From NCBI GenBank assembly GCA_038087015.1, contig JASBNA010000032.1, positions 248,001 through 312,000 of the forward strand: a DNA stretch of 64,000 bases. The letters run 5' to 3'. This stretch comes from Cerrena zonata. Taxonomy: Eukaryota > Basidiomycota > Agaricomycetes > Polyporales > Cerrenaceae. Shown here in pieces: positions 55,179-64,000 of this stretch; the first letter of the stretch is position 1, and each line of letters starts with the position of its first letter. The position numbers and the translations under genes were made by a program. The notes under the pieces are model-generated. The model saw only the letters and a program-made list of their open reading frames with translations. It did no database searches and was not told where the DNA came from.

Positions 55179-56560
55179 CTACCGTCGATATTCATACTTT
55201 TTGAATGAACGTGTTACGTCGTAAACGTCAACGAATACGAGGGAAGGATATAGGAGGGGGATATCTGATAGGAACGAGTCAATGCTACCATGGGATGAAT
55301 TATTGACTCCGAATTCTAGTTTTGATAACTTTGGGAAGGGGGAAGGAGATCCGCCGGTAGACGATGATATGTCATTTTTACTCAGGAAGAAAGACAATAA
55401 GGAATCCCCATCGCTGTCTTTTAATGGTAAGACCAAAAGCTCCTCGACATTCGGAGTGAGCTCTAGGATGCTCAAAATATCATCTGCGGGAGTATTCGTA
55501 TATTCCTCGAAGCAGATCAGCTGAAGCTTTACCAACTGGGGACCGCAGCGGGAACGGGTGATGAGTTTTTTCACTGGATCGACTGAGAAAAGGCCGTGGA
55601 AATTCAGCTCTGTAAGAGATGGGAAGTCGAGTAGGGGGATGACCTTTTCGAGGGCAACTTTATCTCCGAAAGATATGGTCAAGGATATGAGGGACCGGAG
55701 GGGAATGTGTGTTATTTCCGGGAGAGGACGATTCTGTTGGCTATAAATAAGGCCTGTATGTATTTTGATGAGGTTGGGCATGAGTGAAAGTATACGAATG
55801 ATATCAGGTACATTGGTAGAGGATGTAGGATTTGTGATATATCGTATCTGAGATCATGGAAGTTCGAAGATGTCCATACAGTCTCTATATGAGAGGGTTA
55901 CCATGTCGAGGCATGGCGCATTAGTAAAAAGGAGCGTGACAGTTTCAGGCGGGATGTAAGGATGACCGATATTGATGAGACACGGTTGGAGCCAACGGAG
56001 CATGGGTAGTGAGGATGGTGCTGATGATGCGAGCGAGGTCAAAGATGTGGAGCTTGCATCCAGAGTAAATGACAATTTTTGAATACGATACAAGTGGACA
56101 GATAATATTCGCAGGGTCTCGTCAAGACTCGCTGCGAATATGCGCCATCCCATGCATCACAACAATGGATGTAAACAGTGAGTGGGGTAACTTTCGACCG
56201 TTCTAGCATCTGGGAGAGTAGTTTATTCAACCCGGCGCGCCCTTTTGTCATTTGTTCGTCGAGTATAATGATCTGCGACCATGCAGAGGGAATACTAAGG
56301 ACCGCTTGGCGCCAGTGTTGGCAAACATAGGACGCCATCCAGGTCATGCCAACCCTCGTGAATAAGTCCGACACCTCGTCGACGCCTTGGACACTGCCTG
56401 TGGTTCTGTCTATGTGCAAATCGTGGCAGGCCGACATGATTTCGTCGATGATGTCTAAAGGGGGCAGTAGCAAAGCGCGATGTTTGCACCATTTCGGAAC
56501 CTGGGGTCCTGGGGATGATCTACGGGGAGAGAAATGTATAAGTATGAGGTACACGTCCAC
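55179..56560 (-). pseudogene. F-box/LRR-like gene, broken by a frameshift and an in-frame stop
   Basis: The N-terminal part reads LLLPPLDIIDEIMSACHDLH and WMASYVCQHWRQAVLSIPSA, WSQIIILDEQ: a basidiomycete F-box with the characteristic CxxWRxxxxxxPxLW-like stretch. It then runs to VYIHCCDAW near 56150, where one more G in GGG (plus-strand CCC 56149-56151) is needed to continue as GWRIFAASLDETLRILSVHL, and on to CLDMVTLSYRDCMDIFELP. A TGA at about 55856 follows, yet the same frame continues open with DIIRILSLMPNLIKIHTGLI and leucine-rich segments to the stop at 55179. No ATG was found at the 5' end; an acceptor near 56525 suggests a small upstream exon. Two lesions make a true pseudogene more likely here than for the other indel-bearing genes. 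Confidence 0.55.
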
Positions 56561-57073
56561 TCGGCAGCCTCTATATGCACGTCAGTTTGGTATTAAATGT
56601 CGCCTTGTGCAAGCCGGTGGTGGTGCGTAGGCTAGAAGTATAGGGCAGACTCGGGCTTGGGAATTTGAAATTCCATCAAGTGCTTACGCAATCAATACAA
56701 AGTTACCCCGTTTGAACCAAACGAGTAAGTAACTAACTGTATGCAAACCTTTAACCTCTCTACATAAAGAAGAGAACATGTAACGAATTTCAAGTAACTT
56801 CCGCATACACAATGGGGCCAACGGAGAACTCAATGAGATATAGCTCAATGCATGCGCTCACGGCTACATGATGTCCTTGCGATATTACACATTGCTATCA
56901 TGGGAGTCTAGCTACAATGATGGGAAAACGGACAGTTTCAAGAGACTTCCGAGGAGCCACTCGGAGCCTTAAGTACCAGCCTGGATGACAATCCCACCCT
57001 CTTGACAGTAACATCTCACCTCTAACGGTCCCTCCTATAAAGTTATACAGGTCCCCAAATAGTCCTTGGTGTT
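56561..57073. other. Intergenic: promoter region of the dehydrogenase gene
   Basis: No gene except possibly the first small exon of the broken F-box-like gene on the minus strand. It contains the TATA box of the dehydrogenase gene. Confidence 0.4.
57036..57041 (+). promoter_or_regulatory. TATA box of the short-chain dehydrogenase gene
   Basis: TATAAA 33-38 bases upstream of the ATG at 57074, implying a very short leader. Confidence 0.45.
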
Positions 57074-58464
57074 ATGGGTGGTCTATTTTCCAAGCGTTTC
57101 AATCCCGCAATGGATGTTCCGGATCTTTCGGGGAAGGTTATGATCGTGACAGGCGGAAAGTAAGTTCGGTGTCAGAATTGTGATGACGTTACAATTGTCC
57201 CTTTCTACTGGCAATACTCTGCTCTTTGTGTCCTCTCTACCGAACTAATGTAAACAACTATAGCGCTGGAATAGGGCTTGCCACCGTTCGCCACCTCGCT
57301 CGGAGTGGTGCTAAAGTCTACCTCGGAGCCCGAAATGAAGAGAAAGCAAAGGCAGCTATCGAGAAGTTGAAGCAAGAAGGACTGGGCCCGAAGAATGGCG
57401 AAGTCATTTGGTTAAAGTTGGATTTGAGCGATCCGAAGAAGGCTAAGGAGGCCGCATTGGAGTTTTTGGAAAAGGAGAAGAAGTTGGATGTGTTGGTAAA
57501 TAATGCCGCTATGTGGGTCCTACAAGCTGTGGTGGGGATTTGGTGGATGATACTAACTTTTTGTTTGAACAATCAGGACGCTTGAGCCTTACACGAAAAC
57601 CCATTACGGTATTTACCCTGAGTTACATCTTGACTCTCGGTTTTGGCTAACCTGATATTTGTTTAGATATTCAGGATGTCATGGTTATCAAGTACGTATT
57701 GATTATTATGGAATGAATAATTTAACTTACCCGAAACGACGGCTCTTTGTAGTGTCCTTAGTCCTATCGTCTTCACCAATACGCTTCTTCCTCTTATGAA
57801 GGAGACAGCCTAAACTGGAAGGTGCTGACGTTCGTATAGTGAATGTAAGCCTATCAAACTACACTCTAAACTGTACTCGTCTTTACATAAATTACTCAGG
57901 TCGGTTCTGATGCAATTCAGATGTCCAATAAATTCCGATACAGGAACAAGGAAGACTTTAACGATGAGCATGCGAAAGCTTTTTATCCCTCGTTGACGCG
58001 TTATGGTCTGTTTCTTCACCTGCGAACAAGTAATTTGTCAGATACTAACAATTATCTTTAAACACTACTTAGCCCGCTCTAAGCTTGCGCTTCTCCTCTG
58101 GACTCGAGCCCTTCAGAAGCGTTTGACTGCAGAAAACGTACCAATCATTACCCTTTGTCTTCACCCTGGCACAGTCGATACTGAAGGGAATAGGCGACAC
58201 ATGCGTGATGAAGTGGGTCCCGTCAGAAGATCCATCTACAAATTCCTAGCGGCGACAATCCTCCTCGATTCTTCCAAAGGTGCCACTTCGTCTACGTTCG
58301 CTGCCTCAGCCCCAATTGTTCGCGCAGAGGCTGACAAGTACAAGGGGTCATATTTGAACGAGAACGGAGGATTTAATAAAGTGCCTGCTACTGGGAAGGA
58401 TGATGCCTTGACAGAGGAGTTCATGGGTACTGCTGAGGCTTTGTTGAAGGAGATTGATGTTTAG
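57074..58464 (+). CDS. Short-chain dehydrogenase/reductase (retinol-dehydrogenase-like), one apparent frameshift
   Basis: Exons 57074-57159, 57264-57512, 57577-57608, 57667-57691, 57753-57844, 57900-58005 and 58073-58464. The joined protein has the classical SDR motifs: cofactor-binding TGGNAGIGLATVRHLA with an Arg in YLGARNEEKA that favours NADP(H), DLSDPKKA, NNAA (NNAG equivalent) and the catalytic YARSK (YxxxK), then ITLCLHPGTVDTEG. It is about 310 aa long and would reduce or oxidise a hydroxyl/carbonyl group on an unknown small substrate, as in WWOX/retinol dehydrogenase-like fungal enzymes. In exon 5 the frame stops at TAA 57811-57813 after LMKETA; removing one base there restores KLEGADVRIVN and the downstream exons. 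The catalytic residues lie downstream of this lesion. Confidence 0.85.
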
Positions 58465-58786
58465 TCTTCATGGTGTTCTGTTTTTCGGATTTATACCCCA
58501 ATGGATGTGGTAGTGTTGCACCTTAATCTCCACTCTTTGCGCTGTGTTCGGTACCGAGGAGAATCGACCGAGCTGATTGCATGCCGAGCTACGGTACGAC
58601 ACCTTCTGTGTAATGTACTGATCTAGCACAACAAATTATATTTAAGATATATACAATGCAGAGATCAAACAAATCATTCAACTCAGTATACCACATATCC
58701 TGTATAGTCGTACAATAATTAGAGTCATCAGTGGGTATAGCATGCATCAGTCTAAAGGTTCGTGAAGTATGACAATAATACAATGT
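58465..58786. other. Intergenic between convergent genes
   Basis: About 320 bp of AT-rich 3' flanking sequence shared by the dehydrogenase and the F-box/LRR gene. Nothing else seen. Confidence 0.45.
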
Positions 58787-59958
58787 TCAACATTGCGATG
58801 CGTCCATAATGCGAAGCATTCCTCGAGACTCCAACGAAGGCAACTGAGCTTTCACTTGGTTTACGATCTGTGACGATGCCTGTGAGCCTAATAGCTTCGG
58901 GAACCCGAGAATGAGTGTTATCTTCTTAAGATTCTTCGAGACCGCACGAGCTCTCTCCAACTCCTTTCCCTTCAGGTCGAGGCTATCTGGGTGGACCAGA
59001 TGATCAAGGAATTGAAGGTCTATCGAGTTGAGCCATCGTGGATGATTCATCTCGGACTGGACGAAATCGAGGTGGAAGGTAATGGAGTGAAGGGATGACG
59101 AGTGTATCTTGGAGAGGAGAAGGTGGATATAGGGCAGGTCATTACGACGTGCTACCCAGGGAGGACGAGATGTATACCATTGAAAACGTAATTCAAGGGA
59201 TTCTAAGGATGCGTTCTTGGAGAGGTCAACGTGATTCATCATCGCAACTATATTCTCTGTCAGTCAAAACACAGGGGGTTGTGTAAAGAGATGAACTTAC
59301 GAGCAGTTTTATGCGGTGTTGTAGACGTGATATTCAAGGACAAATGGCGTAGATTGTCACCCGCGGAGCTGAGCAGTACGTTGGGAACGGAACCAGGAGG
59401 AACGGTCATATCGAAGTGCATGTGTAATGATTGAATAGGAAGTAAGAGTTCATAGTCACCCAACTCCGCGGGGCAAGCGAACGTGGATTTGGAATCTCCG
59501 AAATCTAATGAGAGCGTGTCAAGTTGAGAGTAGGATCTCAATGTGGAGATCATCTCTTTGAAGGACGAGAAATATACTCGATGGAGGGAAAGATTCTTGA
59601 GAGCGGGAAAAGCGGGTAGGTCCGACTGTTGCAGGGACCATTCGATTTGTGTCCAGTCATTATGGCTTCCCTCGAGACGCAACGTTTCGACCAAGTCGTA
59701 ATTGATGAAAGAAGAGCAGTGTTTGACCTCCGAGCATAGTTTGCCTCGAATTATCACTTCGCGGAAGTTCTTCGAAATGTCGGGGCATGTTCGTAGTTTA
59801 TAGGGATCGGGGCCATACTTTCGGACAAAAAGTGTCCGGAACAGGTACCTGCGAGCCCTGGGGAGGAACATTCGGTGGGTGAGGGCACATGCTTTGAGCG
59901 TGGGTTTATCGTATTGAAGGTATTCAATAATTTCATCGATGAGCTCTTGGGGAAGCAT
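58787..59958 (-). CDS. F-box/LRR protein
   Basis: Minus-strand exons 59958-59301 and 59247-58787 join in phase (53-nt intron, GTAAGT...ATATAG). The F-box is at the extreme N-terminus: MLPQELIDEIIEYLQYDKPT and KACALTHRMFLPRARRYLF. About 330 further residues form irregular leucine-rich repeats (LVETLRLEGS, LKNLSLHRVYF, LDTLSLDFGDS, LQFLDHLVHPDSL). Such proteins are substrate adaptors of SCF ubiquitin ligases and are greatly expanded in mushrooms. The sequence is of the same broad type as the F-box protein at 1990-3273 but not a recent copy. Intact. Confidence 0.85.
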
Positions 59959-60692
59959 GAGAGAGTGTTGACGTGTAACGATGGCATTCCTACGAGGCTT
60001 CCTCTGGCGTATCTAAATTGAAATTGAATGGCAATACATATACTGAGAAGAAACAACTCACTGAAGAATGGCTCAAAGCACGTCTACATTCCTTTAGGGT
60101 ATTCATTTCTTTCCCTTGTTGAGAGTCTGCATCGTTCACAGTTATGGAAGCGGTAACGACGAGTAAAAGGGCGCAGCCCGAAACGAGCAAAAATGACATG
60201 GATGAACAGTTGGTGAGTACAATGTGAAGGTACCCGGGAAAGAGTGTCTAGATGCTGCAGGCATACCAGGTCTGTTAGAAGTCAGCTTAGCTTGCTACCG
60301 AACCTCAAAGTGTCTTGCTACGCGAGTTGTGATGCGTGGTCACCGCGTGTCCGGCAAGAGTAATTCTACGCGACGCGTTTCTCGTCAAGGATCTTCCGCT
60401 CTAGAAGACGATCGATCATACTTGACACGTGATCGCGGAATTTAGAGTTCTGACTAGCAAGAGCGGTGGAAATAACTTGTCGGAATGTTGAGTTGATACC
60501 TTCTTTGCGAGAGTTCAGACATATAGTGATATTTGTGCATGTACCTTTGAGTGGTGACAGTGTTTACTAGTGATTAGGACGAAATAATGAGATATCTGCA
60601 TCACATATCGTGACGCTCGGGAGCACTCCGAGTCAGGGCACCTGCAGGCATGCAGCCCATGAGTATATCGATGAGAAATTTACCGTCATACC
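59959..60692. other. Intergenic: F-box promoter and monooxygenase 3' flank
   Basis: No supported gene. The last 250 bases are the 3' flank of the monooxygenase gene. Confidence 0.4.
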
Positions 60693-62449
60693 TTAGTGAC
60701 CCAATACTTCTCCCAATCTTGCATTGGCCCTATCCCAATCCTCATCGGGCATCTTGGAATAATGGAAGCTCCATACATCTTGCATCGCCTCCGCTATTTT
60801 CTTTAGATGTTCCTCATCACCATCACGAACTTTCTCGATATCTGCGTCTGGTGGAAGAAAGTCTGGGTGGAATTCCATAAGATTACCCATCTTAAGGGAG
60901 CGATCGGCAACGTCCCGAGCAATAGGTTTGCGAATTTCGTCATAGACCTTGAGAGCCTCGGTGATATTATCTACACAAACTGAAGGCTCACAAAGGATGT
61001 GACCGAGAATAAATGCATCCTAAAAGAATATATATGAAGAGAATTAGTATAAGTGAAGGTGAAATATTATCGCTCACTTCAATAGCTTGTCCGGCACCGG
61101 CTCCAAGGAAGGGAATCATGGCATGTGCCTGATCAATGTTAGCTGGGCATCGATGCTACGTAGTAATACAACGTACGGCATCTCCAAGTAATGCCACTCG
61201 ACCTTCTACATATTGCGGAAGTGGGCGCACTTGACTAAGAGACCATCGTATCACGTCTTCAGCATTCTACATTCTGCAGTCAGCCGAGACGTAAATGAGG
61301 GTTTGTATGATTGTCGTACCTCAGCCAGCAGACGGAGGTCGTCTTCTTGATCCTTTACGAGTTTGACGACTTCCTCTTTGGATGCAGGCGCTCCAGCGGA
61401 GCCGGTAAGTGGTTTACCATACCCATCTGGAGTGTTAAAGCATACGCTAGCATTGATGGAAATTGCTGAGATAGGATACGTCACAGAATGCTGTGGGTTA
61501 TTTTAACAATTGCACTACGGAAACTGATCAATGTGTACTCACACTACCATATGCACACCACTAAACGAAGAGATGATAAATGAATAGTAAACTCATGATG
61601 CTGAACCTAAGACTTACCGCTGTGCCGTCCGCAAGCGATAAATGGGTGGGCTTGACAGCCCTGATCCTTTCTGCGTCAACGAGGAAACGATAGACGTAGA
61701 TACCAGTCCAAATAGGCAGTGTATGATTGAGGTAAAACTCCGCACGCTCCGAATCAGTTGCCCGTACACGTTCAGCCAAATGAGTATACATGGTCTTGCG
61801 GGTTGGTGAGCCGATCCCATCTGCACCGATAAGGACATCTGCATGAGTCGTAGAGCCATCTTGAAACTGTAGAATCACGCCGTTTGAATCCACTTGGTAA
61901 CTTGTCAATCGTTTGGAGAAATGAGTGGTGAGTAAATCGGCTTGAGTGCCAACACCTGCGGACAGTCTCTCCAGGAGCAGATATACCAGCTCTATTCTGG
62001 GGAGAGTGGTTGACCCAATATTACCTAAGGTGGTCGAGAAATATGAGCATGAAACTAATATGAAAGTTAGGTTTCATACCTGGTGCGCGAAGTTGTGTGA
62101 ACGTGAATCCCTCATCCATGTCACTCTTCCTAACGTTCAGAGGAGGTGAGACGGCCTTGTTTCTCAGACCCTCCTCAGCTCCTAGCTGTCGTAGAATATA
62201 GCGAGTACGATGCCAGACTGAGATACCAGCACCGACTTCGCTGAAAATAGCGTCGGCCTCGTACAGGTCTACCTTCAGTAGCTTGTTTCCAGCGAAGGTC
62301 TGCAGTACGAGAGCTAGAGAAAGCCCGCCTATACCGCCTCCGCTGTGTAAGTGTAAAGCGTAGGGTCAGTTGCCATGTGTATCCGTAGGGAATGGATGTC
62401 GGACGCACCAAATTGCAATATGAAGGGGAATTTCGTTGGTAGGAGACAT
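60693..62449 (-). CDS. FAD-dependent monooxygenase (salicylate-hydroxylase-like)
   Basis: Eight minus-strand exons join in phase from ATG 62449 to stop 60695-60693. Group A flavoprotein monooxygenase features in order: N-terminal Rossmann motif ICGGGIGGLSLALVLQT (GxGxxG), VDLYEADAIFSEVGAGI, the central DG block VLIGADGIGSPTRK, and the second FAD block GRVALLGDAAHAMIPFLGAG (GD motif contacting the ribityl chain). The C-terminus reads KVYDEIRKPIARDV and AEAMQDVWSFHYSKMPDEDW. The family hydroxylates aromatic rings using NAD(P)H and O2; salicylate is the type substrate, but here it is unknown. A partial copy lies directly upstream. Length, about 430 aa, is normal. Confidence 0.92.
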
Positions 62450-62929
62450 TCAAGCTATCAGGTATGTGGACACAGTATGTTACGATGCATCTGCATTCTT
62501 ATAGATAATTGTTGCACCCTTGAAATGATACGAAAATGGCAGCACCCATTGTTTACAATTCGGACACTCGACATCGGAACCAAAAGCCAGAGTAACTGCC
62601 AAGATTTCTCAGACGGCAAAGCAAACGAAGGACGCGTTTGCACGGCCGTCAGTAAGCACCCTGTCGTTGACATCAAATTCCCCGTAAAGGAAGCATATCC
62701 TTACTCACCTGGACGACTGTTTTGGGAAGGGCTATTATACTCTGTGTGACTCCACGTGATATTGGACCAATGGTGACCAGCGCAATCTTTCCCATATAGT
62801 GATGTAGTGATTTGAGTAGGGGTTCGATGATGAACTGGGAACGCTCTATACAGTCTGGAATGGGACATTCAACTCCGATGGGAACGAAGCAGTACCTGAA
62901 GGCAAGTAAATGACAATACCAATACGATG
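62450..62929. other. Spacer between the two monooxygenase copies
   Basis: 480 bp containing the promoter of the intact monooxygenase and the 3' flank of the decayed copy. No gene seen. Confidence 0.45.
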
Positions 62930-63603
62930 TCAGTGTACCAATACCTCTCCCAACCTCACCCTTGCTGCATCCCAAGCCTCATCAAGCATTTGTCTATAAC
63001 GGAAGCTCCATGCGTCTTGAATCTCCCATGCCACTTTATCTATCTGATCTTTACCGCCAGCATGAACCTTCTCAATGTCTGAGATGTGGGGTGAAGTCTG
63101 GGGGAATTCCATGAGACCATCGGTCTTGATAGTCTTGCTGGTAGCGTCCCAGGCGACGGGCTTGCGGATCTCGTCATATACATTGAGAACCTCAATAGTG
63201 TTGTGCGTGTTGAGCGAAGACTTGGCAGGAATGTGACTAAGAATGAGAGCATCCCGCAAGAATGAATATGTGAATAGGTACGTAAACAGTTAACGGGCTA
63301 TCGTTCACCTTTACAACTTGTCCAGTATTCGCTCTAAGGTGAGGTGTAATAGGGTGAGCCTGATCATCATGGGCTGAGGCTCGAATCTGAGACGGGATGT
63401 ACCGCACACCATCTCCGAGCACATCAACTTGACCTTCTGCGAATTGTGGGCGGGAAGAATTTGCCTGAGAGACCATTAATTCAGAATGCACATCGCCAGT
63501 GTTCAGTGTAGCCAAGATAGTATCCTAGAATACATGCACTTCGACCAAACTAACGGACGGTAGTCCCGATCATGATTCTTCGCCAATTCTAAGACACCTT
63601 TGA
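62930..63603 (-). pseudogene. Decayed, truncated tandem copy of the FAD monooxygenase
   Basis: The minus strand repeats the last third of the intact gene with the same exon order: GVLELAKNHDRDYRPL matches EEVVKLVKDQEDDLRLL, EGQVDVLGDG matches EGRVALLGDA, AHPITPHLRANTGQVVK matches AHAMIPFLGAGAGQAIE, and VYDEIRKPVAWDA...EIQDAWSFRYRQMLDEAWDA matches the C-terminus. The FAD-contact motif is damaged. The acceptor before DALILSHIP has lost its AG (GCGGGATGC in place of TAGGATGC), and no N-terminal Rossmann region was found up to the window end. It is a duplicated fragment or a degenerate full copy whose 5' part has been lost. Confidence 0.7.
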
Positions 63604-64000
63604 TGTACAATGCTTCAGTGCATAGAGGGATTATATTTGCGCTTGAAGCGGAAATCGTCATCGTTAGTAAAAGCACGAGTCTACTCAGGATGTCAGAAAT
63701 GGTGCTGAATATTAGATCATTAGATTGTTCCTACATACGATACAATTTCATTACACTAAGTAAGATACTGATGATAGAAATGTACCTTCCGTGACAAACT
63801 TCTACACCATAGATATGGAGCATGGAAGTAATAAAGGAAGGAGATTGCTATCGCACTTTTATCCACTTCAGAAGTTGCGGTGAGAACATTTGCCGCTACG
63901 TCTGTACACAAAGGTGCGATAAAGATGAGGAATGAGATAAAGAGAAGTTACCTATGTCAAACACATAAAACCGATGGTCTTGAATAAATGTTTATTGAAA
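63604..64000. other. Window end, no gene seen
   Basis: AT-rich sequence without a supported frame. If the decayed monooxygenase copy ever had its 5' exons, they would lie here or beyond; no Rossmann-type GGGIGG coding segment is visible. Confidence 0.4.

Noticed and set aside
1..64000. Transposons, CRISPR arrays, rRNA and tRNA genes
   Set aside because: No reverse transcriptase, transposase, spaced repeats, rRNA core sequence or cloverleaf with a T-loop was recognised on either strand by eye; a profile search would be decisive.

Overview
The window is nuclear DNA of a filamentous basidiomycete, most likely a mushroom-forming Agaricomycete. The evidence is the many short introns of about 50-65 nt with GT...AG ends and CTAAC/CTGAC-like branch sites, pyrimidine-rich leaders, and the gene content: Ran1-type kinases, F-box proteins, DUF3433 and DUF7137 proteins, and a TKL-type kinase with an HGDL catalytic loop. 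No prokaryotic signature, CRISPR array, rRNA, tRNA or intact transposon was recognised by eye.

Layout. 0-10 kb is gene-poor and partly decayed: the 3' part of a TKL-like kinase gene (20-868), an F-box protein (1990-3273), a decayed minus-strand coding remnant (about 3640-4164), then about 6 kb without an assignable gene. A serine-rich protein with a C-terminal RRM-like fold (10186-12576) is followed by a 1 kb pyrimidine-rich tract. From 15.9 to 32.4 kb six genes lie head-to-tail on the minus strand: a 1275-aa coiled-coil protein with a J-like C-terminus, a bestrophin-type anion channel, a glutathione S-transferase, the actin bundler fimbrin/plastin, a general amidase and a conserved proline-rich protein. 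From 33.5 to 44.4 kb there is a DUF7137 membrane protein, a RING-finger protein, a repeat protein carrying four ESLW motifs, a tandem pair of Ran1-like kinases and a small two-helix membrane protein. From 45.7 to 58.5 kb there is a large DUF3433 membrane protein, a two-RRM RNA-binding protein, a broken F-box-like gene and a short-chain dehydrogenase. The window closes with an F-box/LRR protein, an intact FAD monooxygenase and a decayed tandem copy of that monooxygenase.

How the genes relate. No biosynthetic or defence operon is evident; most genes are housekeeping or regulatory (cytoskeleton, ion transport, RNA binding, ubiquitin ligation, signalling). The clear local duplications are the Ran1-like kinase pair and the monooxygenase pair.

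Quality. At least nine otherwise coherent gene models need a single-base insertion or deletion, usually at a short homopolymer, while neighbouring multi-exon genes are clean. This looks like residual assembly error more than mass pseudogenisation, but the two cannot be separated from the sequence alone. Exon boundaries given here were read by hand from splice signals and reading-frame continuity.
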